Part shown: piece by piece, positions 50,363-58,597 of the stretch
How the letters are laid out: each line of letters starts with the position of its first letter
How positions within the stretch are numbered: the first letter of the stretch is position 1
From: Paraburkholderia diazotrophica
GTDB lineage: Bacteria > Pseudomonadota > Gammaproteobacteria > Burkholderiales > Burkholderiaceae
Direction of reading: 5' to 3'
Length of the DNA: 64,000 bases
Assembly (NCBI RefSeq): GCF_900108945.1
Contig: NZ_FNYE01000032.1
Location: 1 to 64,000 of the forward strand
Program-made: the position numbers and the translations under genes
Notes under the pieces: generated by a model
Databases searched by the model: none
What the model was told of the DNA's origin: nothing
What the model saw: only the letters and a program-made list of their open reading frames with translations

Positions 50363-51523
50363 ATGACGATCTCTGCTCAACCGGATTTCGCCGTGATCGG
50401 CGGCGGGCTGTGCGGGCGTCTCGTCGCCTGGCAGCTTGCGGGCGACGGACATCGCGTCGCGCTGTACGAACGCGGCGATGCGTCGGGCTCGCAGGCGGCC
50501 GCGTGGGTCGCTGCAGCCATGCTCGCGCCGCTCGCCGAGGCGGCCAGCGCCGAACTGCTAATTACGCGGCTGGGCGCGGCCTCGCTGGAAACGTGGCCGA
50601 CGCTGCTCGACCAGTTGCCCGAGCGGGTGTTTTTCCAGCGCAACGGTTCGCTGATCGTCTGGCATCACGGCGATCGCGCCGAAGCACCGCTGTTCGAGCG
50701 CCGCGTGCGCGCGAACGCACCCGCCGAACTGCTCGACGGCGGCCTGGTCGCGCTGGCGGGCGCCCAGGTCGGCGCGGCCGAACCGGCGCTCGGCGGCCGT
50801 TTCAACCAGGGCTGGCTGTTGCCGCACGAGGGACAGCTCGACAACCGTCAACTGCTGGCGGCGCTCGCGGCGGGCCTCGCGGCGCGCGGCGTCGAGACGC
50901 ACTGGAATACGTCCGTCGACGACAACGCGTTGCCGGCCGCACGCATCACAATCGATTGCCGGGGGCTCGGCGCGAAGCCCGTCATGCCGACGCTGCGCGG
51001 CATTCGCGGCGAGGTCGCGCGCGTGCACGCGCCCGGCATCGGCCTGGCGCGGCCGGTGCGGCTGCTGCATCCGCGCTATCCGCTTTATATCGCGCCGAAG
51101 GAGAACGATCTGTACGTGATCGGCGCGACGGAAGTGGAGGGCGAGGACATGTCGCCCGTCAGCGTGCGCTCGGCGCTCGAACTGCTGAGCGCGGCGTTCT
51201 CCGTCCACCCGGCTTTCGGCGAGGCGCGCATTCTCGAACTGAATTCGCAGTGCCGGCCGACGCTGCCCGACCATCGTCCCGCCCTGATGTGGGACGGCGC
51301 GAACACGCTGCGCGTGAACGGGCTGTACCGGCACGGCTATATGATCGTGCCCGAAGTCGCGGGCGAAGCGGTGCGCTTCGCGTCAGCGCTGCTGGATGGC
51401 CGCGTCGCCGATGAAGACGCCTTCGCCGACTGGCGAAGCAAAGCGCGCTGGAGCGAGCTGTTCCAGCTGGATCGCGGGCACGTCCGCAGCGACGCCCGGC
51501 CAGCCGCCACTCTCAACGTTTGA
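50363..51523 (+). CDS. thiO: Glycine oxidase ThiO (FAD-dependent)
   Basis: The 386-residue flavoprotein oxidises glycine to iminoglycine, which ThiG uses to build the thiazole ring. The FAD-binding motif is VIGGGLCGRLVAWQLAGDG (from about residue 12), followed by GSQAAAWVAAAMLAPLAEA, and the C-terminal GLYRHGYMIVP is typical. The ATG at 50363 is seven bases after GGGGAG; a longer in-frame reading back to 50183 lies within the leader and lacks support. It is the first gene of the thiOSGE operon under TPP riboswitch control. Confidence 0.92.
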   Translation: MTISAQPDFAVIGGGLCGRLVAWQLAGDGHRVALYERGDASGSQAAAWVAAAMLAPLAEAASAELLITRLGAASLETWPTLLDQLPERVFFQRNGSLIVWHHGDRAEAPLFERRVRANAPAELLDGGLVALAGAQVGAAEPALGGRFNQGWLLPHEGQLDNRQLLAALAAGLAARGVETHWNTSVDDNALPAARITIDCRGLGAKPVMPTLRGIRGEVARVHAPGIGLARPVRLLHPRYPLYIAPKENDLYVIGATEVEGEDMSPVSVRSALELLSAAFSVHPAFGEARILELNSQCRPTLPDHRPALMWDGANTLRVNGLYRHGYMIVPEVAGEAVRFASALLDGRVADEDAFADWRSKARWSELFQLDRGHVRSDARPAATLNV

Positions 51524-51532
51524 ACGAAAGAC

Positions 51533-51730
51533 ATGGATATCCAGATCAACCACAAGCCGCTGTCGCTGCCCGAGGGCGCGACGGTCGCCGACGCGCTCAA
51601 CGCTTTCGGTGCACGGCCGCCGTTCGCCGTCGCGTTGAACGGCAATTTCGTCGCGCGCGCGCAGCATGCCGCGCGCGCCTTGCAGGCGGGCGACAAGCTC
51701 GACGTCGTGCACCCCGTCGCGGGCGGCTGA
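51533..51730 (+). CDS. thiS: Sulfur carrier protein ThiS
   Basis: The 65-residue ubiquitin-like protein ends in the Gly-Gly tail (HPVAGG) whose C-terminus carries the thiocarboxylate for thiazole formation. It begins MDIQINHKPLSLPEGATV, the family pattern. Activation is by ThiF and ThiI-type or IscS proteins not in this window. It starts nine bases after thiO. It is followed by a 203-base gap with a repeat array before thiG. Confidence 0.94.
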   Translation: MDIQINHKPLSLPEGATVADALNAFGARPPFAVALNGNFVARAQHAARALQAGDKLDVVHPVAGG

Positions 51731-51760
51731 CGGGCGAGGCGCCGGCCTGCCGCAAGTGAC

Positions 51761-51895
51761 ACGAGCCGGCGGCGCAAGCAGATGCCGCAAGCAGGCGACG
51801 CAGCAGATGCCACAAGCCGGCGGTGCAAGCAGATGCCACAAGCAGATGCCACAAGCAGGCGACGCAAGCTGATGCCACAAGCAGGCGAAGCAAGT
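51761..51895. repeat. Degenerate 13-bp tandem repeats between thiS and thiG
   Basis: About ten head-to-tail units of 12-13 bp follow each other. They switch between two versions, (G/A)CAAGCAGATGCC and (G/A)CAAGCAGGCGAC, with small changes. The array fills most of the gap, lies inside the riboswitch-controlled mRNA, and has no spacers as in CRISPR. Confidence 0.85.
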
Positions 51896-51933
51896 ACGCG
51901 ATAGAAGCCGCTACACAAGCCAAGGACACACGC

Positions 51934-52770
51934 ATGAACTCATACGCGAACCCACCCGCGCTGGCCCCCGCCGACGCGCTCACGCTTTACGGCGAAACCT
52001 TCCAGAGCCGCGTGCTGCTGGGCACATCGCGCTATCCGTCGCTGCAGTCGCTGTCGGATTCGATCGCGGCGGCGAAGCCGGGCATGGTGACGATCGCGCT
52101 GCGCCGGCAGATGAACGAGGGCGGCGCGGAAGCCGGTTTCTTCGATCTGATCAAGCGCCACGGCGTGCCGCTGCTGCCGAACACGGCGGGATGCCAGACG
52201 GTCGGCGAGGCGGTTACGACGGCGCACATGGCGCGCGAGATCTTCGAGACCGACTGGATCAAGCTCGAACTGATCGGCGACGACTACACGCTGCAGCCCG
52301 ATCCCGTCGGCCTGATCGAAGCGGCCGCGCAACTGGTCAAGGATGGCTTCAAGGTGCTGCCTTACTGCACCGAAGATCTCGTGATCGGCAGGCGTCTGCT
52401 CGATGCCGGCTGCGAAGCGTTGATGCCGTGGGGCGCGCCCATTGGCACTGGCAAGGGCGTGCTGAATCCGTATGGCTTGCGCGTGCTGCGGGAGCGTCTG
52501 CCGGACGTGCCGCTGATCGTCGACGCGGGGCTCGGCGTGCCCTCGCATGCGAGCCAGGTGATGGAGTGGGGCTTCGATGGCGTGCTGCTGAACACGGCCG
52601 TGTCGCAGGCGACGCACCCTGAGACGATGGCGCGCGCGTTCGCGCTGGGCGTCGAAGCGGGCCGCGAGGCTTATCTGGCCGGCCCGATGGCCGAACGTGA
52701 AACCGCCCACGCGAGCACGCCCGTCGTCGGCATGCCGTTCTGGCACCAGGATGGGAGCGCTGCTGCATGA
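51934..52770 (+). CDS. thiG: Thiazole synthase ThiG
   Basis: The 278-residue (beta-alpha)8 enzyme makes the thiazole phosphate from deoxyxylulose phosphate, iminoglycine and ThiS thiocarboxylate. The Schiff-base lysine is in WIKLELIGDD (about residue 112). PWGAPIGTGKG and DAGLGVPSHA are other conserved segments. The ATG at 51934 follows AAGGA by eight bases and gives a short extra N-terminus before LTLYGETFQSRVLLGTSRY. An in-frame reading into the repeat array (51823) is rejected. It overlaps thiE (ATGA). Confidence 0.95.
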   Translation: MNSYANPPALAPADALTLYGETFQSRVLLGTSRYPSLQSLSDSIAAAKPGMVTIALRRQMNEGGAEAGFFDLIKRHGVPLLPNTAGCQTVGEAVTTAHMAREIFETDWIKLELIGDDYTLQPDPVGLIEAAAQLVKDGFKVLPYCTEDLVIGRRLLDAGCEALMPWGAPIGTGKGVLNPYGLRVLRERLPDVPLIVDAGLGVPSHASQVMEWGFDGVLLNTAVSQATHPETMARAFALGVEAGREAYLAGPMAERETAHASTPVVGMPFWHQDGSAAA

Positions 52771-53864
52771 CCGAAACCCTGAAACTTGCGGGCCGCGACC
52801 TGTTCTGGCCGCCCGCCGACGAACTCACGGAAGCGGCCGAGCGCATCCGCGCGCGCCTTGGCGACTGGCCGCCGACGCACGTCGACTGGCGCATCTGCCT
52901 GACGGCGCCCGATGTCGCGAACGGCGGCGATCTGATCGTCGTCGCCGATTTGCAGCAGCACGGCGAACAGATCGCGCGCTGGATGACGCAGGGCGCGGGC
53001 GTGATCGAAGCGGTCGCAGGCCGCGCGGTGCTGCATCTGGGCGGTGTGCGCTATCAACTAGAAGGCCATTTGGCCGAAGACTGGATTCCCGCGCTGGCGG
53101 CGTTCCTCGATTGCGGCTTCGATCCGCACGACGCGCTGGTGCTCGCGCTCGCATGGCGCGACGGCGACGAAGCGAAATCCGGCGATGCGTGGCCGTGCGA
53201 TCTGTCGCGCTTTCCGCGCGTCGCCGGTCTGCCTGACGCGCCCGCGCAGCCGTTCGCCGCGTGCCCCGACGCGCTCGGTCTCTATCCCGTGCTGCCGACG
53301 GCGGAGTGGGTCGAACGCGTGGTCGGCTTCGGCGTGAAGACGGTGCAGTTGCGCCGCAAGACTGCGGAACCCGACGAGCTGAAAAAGGAAATCGCGCGCT
53401 CCGTCGCGGCGGGCCGCGAGCACGATGCGCAGGTGTTCATCAACGATCACTGGCAGGCCGCCATCGACGCGGGCGCTTACGGCGTGCACCTCGGCCAGGA
53501 AGACGTGCACACGGCCGACCTGCACGCGCTTGCGGCAGCGGGTGTGCGGCTCGGCCTCTCGACGCACGGCTACTACGAGATGCTGACGGCGCTGCATTTC
53601 CGTCCGAGCTACATCGCGCTCGGCGCCGTGTTCCCGACCACGACGAAGGCGATGCCGACGGCGCCTCAAGGTCTTGCAAGGCTCGCGCGCTACGTGAAAC
53701 TGCTGGACGGCGTCGTGCCGCTCGTCGCGATCGGCGGCATCAGCGGCGATGTGCTGCCGCAAGTGCTCTCGACGGGCGTGAAAAGCGCGGCCGTGGTGCG
53801 CGCGGTGACGGAAGCCGCCGATGCCGCCGCTGCCGTTGCGTCATTGCAGCAGGCTTTTGCGTAG
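52767..53864 (+). CDS. thiE: Thiamine phosphate synthase with an N-terminal extra domain
   Basis: The 365-residue product is far longer than normal ThiE (about 210). The enzyme domain runs from about residue 168 (LGLYPVLPTAEW) and shows VQLRRK, GVHLGQEDV, GLSTHGYYE, GAVFPTTTKA and the phosphate-binding IGGI. It joins the pyrimidine pyrophosphate and thiazole phosphate into thiamine phosphate. Residues 1-165 are a separate domain I cannot name; its end (about 101-130) resembles the last helix region of ribokinase-type HMP kinases without the GTGC anion hole. No ATG lies near residue 165, so the long form is real. It overlaps thiG by four bases. Confidence 0.9.
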   Translation: MTETLKLAGRDLFWPPADELTEAAERIRARLGDWPPTHVDWRICLTAPDVANGGDLIVVADLQQHGEQIARWMTQGAGVIEAVAGRAVLHLGGVRYQLEGHLAEDWIPALAAFLDCGFDPHDALVLALAWRDGDEAKSGDAWPCDLSRFPRVAGLPDAPAQPFAACPDALGLYPVLPTAEWVERVVGFGVKTVQLRRKTAEPDELKKEIARSVAAGREHDAQVFINDHWQAAIDAGAYGVHLGQEDVHTADLHALAAAGVRLGLSTHGYYEMLTALHFRPSYIALGAVFPTTTKAMPTAPQGLARLARYVKLLDGVVPLVAIGGISGDVLPQVLSTGVKSAAVVRAVTEAADAAAAVASLQQAFA

Positions 53865-53928
53865 CCCAAAGGGTGGGAGAAGGGTTCTAAAAGGTTAAAT
53901 CGTGGCGCCGTCAAGGCAGGGTTTGCAC

Positions 53929-53951
53929 GAAGGCCCTATAATTCCGCCTTC
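53929..53951 (+). promoter_or_regulatory. mla operon -10 in the loop of an inverted repeat
   Basis: TATAAT (53937-53942) lies in the 11-nt loop between GAAGGC (53929-53934) and GCCTTC (53946-53951). No good -35 is seen. The distance to the GTG of mlaF (53975) suits a short leader. Confidence 0.5.
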
Positions 53952-53974
53952 CGTGTAAAAGGACTGTCCGTTAC

Positions 53975-54796
53975 GTGCCATCCTCTTCCGAGACCCTTCT
54001 CGAGCTGCGCGACGTCGACTTCGGCTATGGCGAGCGCCTCGTCCTGTCGAACCTGAATCTGCGCTTCAAACGCGGCCAGGTGGTCGCGGTCATGGGCGGA
54101 TCGGGGTGCGGGAAGACCACCGTCCTGCGGCTGATCGGCGGCCTCGTGCGAGCGAAGCGCGGCCAGGTGCTATTCCACGGACAGGACCTCGGCGCGCAGA
54201 CGCGCGACGGCCTGTACGCGTTGCGCCGCAAGATGGGCATGCTGTTCCAGTTCGGCGCGCTCTTTACCGACATGTCAGTGTTCGAGAACGTCGCCTTCGC
54301 GCTGCGCGAGCACACCGATCTCCCCGAAGAACTGATCCGCGACCTCGTGCTGATGAAGCTTAACGCGGTCGGTCTGCGCGGCGCGCGCGATCTCGCGCCG
54401 TCGGAGATTTCGGGCGGCATGGCGCGCCGCGTCGCGCTCGCACGCGCGATCGCGCTCGATCCCGAACTGATGATGTACGACGAGCCGTTCGCCGGTCTCG
54501 ACCCCATCTCGCTCGGTGTTACCGCGAACCTGATCCGCACGCTGAATCAGGCGCTCGGCGCCACCTCCATCCTCGTCACGCACGACGTGCCCGAATCGTT
54601 CGCGATCGCCGATTACGTCTACTTCCTCGCGAACGGCGGCGTCCTCGCCGAAGGCACGCCCGCCGAGTTGCGCGAGTCGACCGATCCGACCGTGCGCCAG
54701 TTCATCGACGGCGCGCCCGACGGTCCGTTCAAATTTCACTACCCGAGCAGCACACCGCTCGCGGCGGATTTCGGTATTGGCGGAGGCCGCGCATGA
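53975..54796 (+). CDS. mlaF: Phospholipid transport ATP-binding protein MlaF
   Basis: The 273-residue ATPase powers the MlaFEDB complex, which moves phospholipids between inner and outer membrane. Walker A is GGSGCGKTT (about residue 40), the signature ISGGMARRVALARA (about 146) and Walker B LMMYDEPFAGLDP (about 165). The GTG start at 53975 yields (M)PSSSETLLELRDVDFGYG. It overlaps mlaE by four bases. First gene of mlaFEDACB. Confidence 0.95.
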   Translation: MPSSSETLLELRDVDFGYGERLVLSNLNLRFKRGQVVAVMGGSGCGKTTVLRLIGGLVRAKRGQVLFHGQDLGAQTRDGLYALRRKMGMLFQFGALFTDMSVFENVAFALREHTDLPEELIRDLVLMKLNAVGLRGARDLAPSEISGGMARRVALARAIALDPELMMYDEPFAGLDPISLGVTANLIRTLNQALGATSILVTHDVPESFAIADYVYFLANGGVLAEGTPAELRESTDPTVRQFIDGAPDGPFKFHYPSSTPLAADFGIGGGRA

Positions 54797-55560
54797 TCAG
54801 CAACATCGGTCGTACCGTCATCTATGGACTCGGTCAGACTGGCTATGCAACCCGCATGTTCGTACGCCTCGTGCTGGAATTTTTCCCGCTGCTGCGCCGT
54901 CCGCGACTTGTCACGAAGCAGATCCATTTCGTCGGCAACTATTCGCTGGTGATCATCGCGGTGTCGGGGCTGTTCGTCGGCTTCGTGCTGGGGCTGCAGG
55001 GCTATTACACGCTCAACCGCTACGGTTCCGAGCAGGCGCTGGGCTTGCTGGTCGCCCTGTCGCTCGTGCGCGAACTCGGGCCCGTCGTGACGGCGCTGCT
55101 GTTCGCCGGGCGCGCGGGCACGTCGCTGACGGCTGAAATCGGCCTGATGAAGGCAGGCGAGCAACTGACGGCAATGGAAATGATGGCCGTCGATCCGCTC
55201 AAGGTTGTCGTGGCGCCGCGCATGTGGGCGGGCATCATCGCGATGCCGGTGCTCGCGGCGATCTTCAGCGCCGTCGGCGTGCTGGGCGGCTATGTCGTGG
55301 GCGTGCTGATGATCGGCGTCGATGCGGGCTCGTTCTGGTCGCAGATGCAAAGCGGCGTCGATGCATATCGCGATGTCGGCAACGGCGTGATCAAAAGCAT
55401 CGTGTTCGGCTTCGCGGTGACGTTCATCGCCCTCTACCAGGGGTACGAAGCGAAGGCCACGCCGGAAGGCGTGTCGCGCGCGACGACGAAGACCGTCGTC
55501 TATGCGTCGCTCGCGGTGCTCGGTCTCGATTTCCTGCTGACCGCTCTGATGTTCAGCTAG
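54793..55560 (+). CDS. mlaE: Phospholipid transport permease MlaE
   Basis: The 255-residue inner membrane protein is the permease of the Mla system. It has an N-terminal interface helix, then about five membrane segments with the family motifs FVLGLQGYYTLNRYG, LVRELGPVVTALLFAGRAGT and AEIGLMKAGEQLTAMEMM. It shows normal length. Overlap with mlaF and close spacing to mlaD show a single operon. Confidence 0.95.
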   Translation: MISNIGRTVIYGLGQTGYATRMFVRLVLEFFPLLRRPRLVTKQIHFVGNYSLVIIAVSGLFVGFVLGLQGYYTLNRYGSEQALGLLVALSLVRELGPVVTALLFAGRAGTSLTAEIGLMKAGEQLTAMEMMAVDPLKVVVAPRMWAGIIAMPVLAAIFSAVGVLGGYVVGVLMIGVDAGSFWSQMQSGVDAYRDVGNGVIKSIVFGFAVTFIALYQGYEAKATPEGVSRATTKTVVYASLAVLGLDFLLTALMFS

Positions 55561-55657
55561 GCGGTATTTCAGCCAAGACTTTGCGCGGTGTGAACCGCCA
55601 TGCGGCGCGCAGATCCGCCGCACGGGTGTCACGCCGCTGCGACAGATTCTCTTTGGG

Positions 55658-56239
55658 ATGACGATGAAAAAAACTGCTCTCGATTTCTGGGTAGGTCTGT
55701 TCGTGGTGCTGGGGTTCATCGCGCTGCTGTTCCTCGCGTTGAAGGCCGGCAACATGAGCTCGCTGTCGTTTCAGGCGACGTATCCCGTCAAGCTGAAATT
55801 CGACAATATCGGCGGACTCAAGCCGCGCGCGCCCGTCAAGAGCGCGGGCGTGACGGTGGGCCGCGTGGCGTCGATCGGCTTCGACACCAACTCGTATCAG
55901 GCGCTCGTGACGCTCGATATCGACAAGCAATATGAGTTTCCGAAGGACACGTCCGCGAAGATTCTGACGGCGGGCTTGCTGGGTGAGCAATACATCGGGC
56001 TTGAGCCGGGCGGCGACAGCGAAATGCTGAAAGCCGGCGATACGATCACGATGACCCAGTCGGCCATCGTCCTGGAGAATCTGATCGGGCAGTTCCTCTA
56101 TAGCAAGGCGGCGGATTCGGGGGCTGCCAAACCCGGTGCGTCTGCTACGGCGCCCGCTCCCGGAGCGCCGGCTCCCGCGGCTCCAGCACCGGCTCCCGCA
56201 GCTCCGGCTGCGGCTGTTTCGGGCGCGTCCGGTCAATAA
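55658..56239 (+). CDS. mlaD: Phospholipid-binding protein MlaD with Ala/Pro tail
   Basis: The 193-residue protein has one N-terminal membrane helix (about 9-29) and the MCE domain (FDNIGGLKPRAPVKSAGVTVG at about 48-68), which forms a hexameric ring with MlaE and MlaF. After IVLENLIGQFLYSKAA the last 45 residues are almost only Ala, Pro and Gly. The first ATG (55658) is taken; a second two codons in (55664) is as likely. It is followed 12 bases later by mlaA. Confidence 0.94.
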   Translation: MTMKKTALDFWVGLFVVLGFIALLFLALKAGNMSSLSFQATYPVKLKFDNIGGLKPRAPVKSAGVTVGRVASIGFDTNSYQALVTLDIDKQYEFPKDTSAKILTAGLLGEQYIGLEPGGDSEMLKAGDTITMTQSAIVLENLIGQFLYSKAADSGAAKPGASATAPAPGAPAPAAPAPAPAAPAAAVSGASGQ

Positions 56240-56251
56240 GGAGAACAAGAA

Positions 56252-57238
56252 ATGAAGACGACACGCCGACGTGTCGCGGCGCTCGCGCTCGCCTCGACAA
56301 CGCTTGCAGGGTGCGCAACCGTTCAGAATCCGACGAAGGAAGATCCGCTCGAAGGTTTCAACCGCACGATCTTCACCTTCAACGACAAGGTCGACCAGTA
56401 CGCGGTGAAGCCCGTCGCGAAGGGCTACGTGTTCGTGACCCCGCAACCGGTGCGCGACAGCGTGACGAACTTCTTCTCGAATATCGGCGACGTGTACATC
56501 GCCGCGAACAACCTGTTGCAGCTGAAGATCGCCGATGGTGTGTCGGACATCATGCGGATCGTGATCAACACGGTCTTCGGTGTCGGCGGCCTGTTCGACG
56601 TTGCAACGATCGCGAAGCTGCCGAAGCACGACAACGACTTCGGCCTGACGCTCGGCCATTACGGCGTGCCGTCGGGCCCGTATCTCGTGCTGCCGCTGTT
56701 CGGTCCGAGTACGGTGCGTGACGGCGTCGGCATGGTGGGCAACTACTTCATCAACCCGCTGACGTATGTGAAGCCCGACAGCGTGAGCTGGGCGCTCTAC
56801 GGCCTGAACCTCATCAACGTGCGCGCGAACCTGCTGGGCGCGAGCGACGTGCTCGAAGGCGCGGCGCTCGACAAGTACTCGTTCGTTCGCAACGCCTACT
56901 TGCAGCGCCGCCGCTATCTGCTGTCGGATGGAAGCGCTGCTGCGACTGGCCTGCCGGACTACGGCAACGAAGCGCCGCCGCCGAAGTACGAAGACGTCGA
57001 TGGCGGCGCGGCGGCGGCAGCGCCGGCGGCTGGCGCCGCGCCGGGTGCGGGAGTGGCCGCGAAGCCCGCTGCGCCTGCGTCCGCGCCGCAAGCGGCTTCG
57101 GGCGCGACGGCAGGCGGCGCCGAACCGGCCTCGGGCGCGCAACCGGCGACGCCTCCCGCCGACGTGCCGCCGACCGTCCCCGGCGGCCAGATCGTGCCGC
57201 CCGCGCACTTCGGCTATCCGTCGCTGAAGTTGCGTTAA
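56252..57238 (+). CDS. mlaA: Outer membrane lipoprotein MlaA (VacJ) with Ala/Pro tail
   Basis: The 328-residue lipoprotein removes misplaced phospholipids from the outer leaflet. It has a signal peptide with lipobox LAGC (C20) and the VacJ domain, with DPLEGFNRTIFTFNDKVD, IVINTVFGVGGLFDVA and LPLFGPSTVRDGVG. From about residue 240 to the end there is a long low-complexity Ala/Pro/Gly tail that is absent from E. coli MlaA (251 residues). The end PPAHFGYPSLKLR is less simple. It lies inside the mla operon, unlike in E. coli. Confidence 0.94.
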   Translation: MKTTRRRVAALALASTTLAGCATVQNPTKEDPLEGFNRTIFTFNDKVDQYAVKPVAKGYVFVTPQPVRDSVTNFFSNIGDVYIAANNLLQLKIADGVSDIMRIVINTVFGVGGLFDVATIAKLPKHDNDFGLTLGHYGVPSGPYLVLPLFGPSTVRDGVGMVGNYFINPLTYVKPDSVSWALYGLNLINVRANLLGASDVLEGAALDKYSFVRNAYLQRRRYLLSDGSAAATGLPDYGNEAPPPKYEDVDGGAAAAAPAAGAAPGAGVAAKPAAPASAPQAASGATAGGAEPASGAQPATPPADVPPTVPGGQIVPPAHFGYPSLKLR

Positions 57239-57377
57239 TGTCAGATGATTGAGAGTCGCCCGTTGGGCTACCGTAACACTCGGATACGACTCTCGCAGTT
57301 TGCACGTGGATTGCGGCTGAACTCGCGTGGTATCGTCGCCTCCAACGTTAAGCTTATTTTTTTTGGCAGGACTGGAA

Positions 57378-58010
57378 ATGAAAAAATTCTTCTTCTTTAT
57401 CCCGTTTTTTGCAGCTCTCTTTGCGTTTAGCGGCGCCGCGTCCGCACAGACCGTGGACACCAGCAATCCCGACGCGATGGTCAAAACGGTCACGCAACAG
57501 GTGATCGACGCAGTGCGTGCCGACAAGACGATTCAGACCGGCAACATCTCTGCCGTCACGAAGCTCGTAAACGAAAAGATCCTCCCGTACACGGACTTCC
57601 GCCGCACGACGCAACTGGCGATGGGCCGCAACTGGCGCACGGCGACGCCGGAGCAGCAGAGCGCCGTCGTCGAGCAGTTCAAGACGCTGCTGATCCGCAC
57701 GTATTCGGGCGCGCTCGCGCAGGTGAAGGACCAGGAGATCCAGTACAAGCCATTCCGCGCGAACCCGGAGGACACCGACGTGGTCGTGCGCTCGGTCGTG
57801 ATGAACAACGGTTCGCCCGTCGAGCTCGACTACCGTCTGTACAAGACGGCGCAAGGCTGGCGCGTGTATGACCTGAACGTGCTCGGCGCATGGCTGATCC
57901 AGGCGTACCAGCAGCAGTTCAACGAGCAGATCCAGAAGAACGGCGTCGACGGTCTGATCCAGTTCCTGACGGCTCGCAACCAGCAACTGGCGAACGGCAA
58001 ACAGTCGTGA
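57378..58010 (+). CDS. mlaC: Periplasmic phospholipid carrier MlaC
   Basis: The 210-residue protein has a signal peptide (MKKFFFFIPFFAALFAFSG, cut near residue 24) and the Ttg2D/MlaC fold with LVNEKILPYTDFRRTTQLAMG and QDEIQYKPFRA-like segments. It carries phospholipids between MlaA in the outer and MlaFEDB in the inner membrane. The ATG at 57378 is preceded by GGCAGGACTGG; a longer in-frame reading begins at 57327 inside the gap. It overlaps mlaB by four bases. Confidence 0.94.
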   Translation: MKKFFFFIPFFAALFAFSGAASAQTVDTSNPDAMVKTVTQQVIDAVRADKTIQTGNISAVTKLVNEKILPYTDFRRTTQLAMGRNWRTATPEQQSAVVEQFKTLLIRTYSGALAQVKDQEIQYKPFRANPEDTDVVVRSVVMNNGSPVELDYRLYKTAQGWRVYDLNVLGAWLIQAYQQQFNEQIQKNGVDGLIQFLTARNQQLANGKQS

Positions 58011-58315
58011 ACAACCTTTCGACTGCGCCGGTGACGACGTCGTCGGCCAATACGTTCGAAACGGGCGCCACGCTGACCCACGCGAGCGCGAAAGCCGCGC
58101 TCGCGGCGGGTCTTGCGCGGATCGGCGGCGGCTCGACGGCTGTCGATTGCGCGCCGCTCACGCAGTTCGATTCGTCGGCGCTCGCCGTGCTGCTTGCATG
58201 GCAGCGCGCGGCGACCGCCCGCGGCACGCCGCTTGCCATCGTCAACATGCCTGCGGGACTGTCCAGTCTCGCGCAAGCCTACGGCGTCGACACGCTGCTA
58301 TCGGCACGATATTGA
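58007..58315 (+). CDS. mlaB: STAS-domain protein MlaB
   Basis: The 102-residue cytoplasmic protein is a STAS domain (TAVDCAPLTQFDSSALAVLL, with the conserved Asp-Ser-Ser) that binds MlaF and supports the ATPase. The GTG start at 58007 overlaps the mlaC stop; an upstream in-frame reading that starts inside mlaC is not credible. The sequence is weakly conserved, as usual for MlaB, but gene order supports it strongly. Last gene of the mla operon. Confidence 0.88.
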   Translation: MNNLSTAPVTTSSANTFETGATLTHASAKAALAAGLARIGGGSTAVDCAPLTQFDSSALAVLLAWQRAATARGTPLAIVNMPAGLSSLAQAYGVDTLLSARY

Positions 58316-58408
58316 CGCTCGCGCGTCAGCGACCTTAGCGCAGCGTTCCGCCGTTCGCGCCGGCTCGCGTTCTCCCCCAAGGCAAGCCGGCACTTCCGAC
58401 TTTTGCCC

Positions 58409-58414
58409 TATAAT
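58409..58414 (+). promoter_or_regulatory. Possible -10 box before the ABC exporter operon
   Basis: TATAAT lies 184 bases upstream of the ATPase gene in a 282-base gap. No matching -35 is seen, and the rest of the gap shows nothing else notable. Confidence 0.35.
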
Positions 58415-58597
58415 CAAACGTTTTTTGGCGCCTCGCCGTTTCAGTTTGCATTGCGGAAGCGGTTGGCAGTCGGTTCGTAGCGGCTCTCGTGGCTGCTCGG
58501 ACGGTTACCGCGCAACGGGCCCCAATTCCGTTTCCCCAGCTCTCGCGCCCTTGGCGGGCGACCTATCAGGCGCTGTCGAAGTCGACGGCGCATAGTC

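Noticed and set aside
51761..51895. CRISPR array
   Set aside because: Units of 13 bp follow directly without unique spacers, and no cas genes are near.
57245..57430. Small plus-strand frame between mlaA and mlaC
   Set aside because: Runs into mlaC in another phase, with no ribosome site or family likeness.
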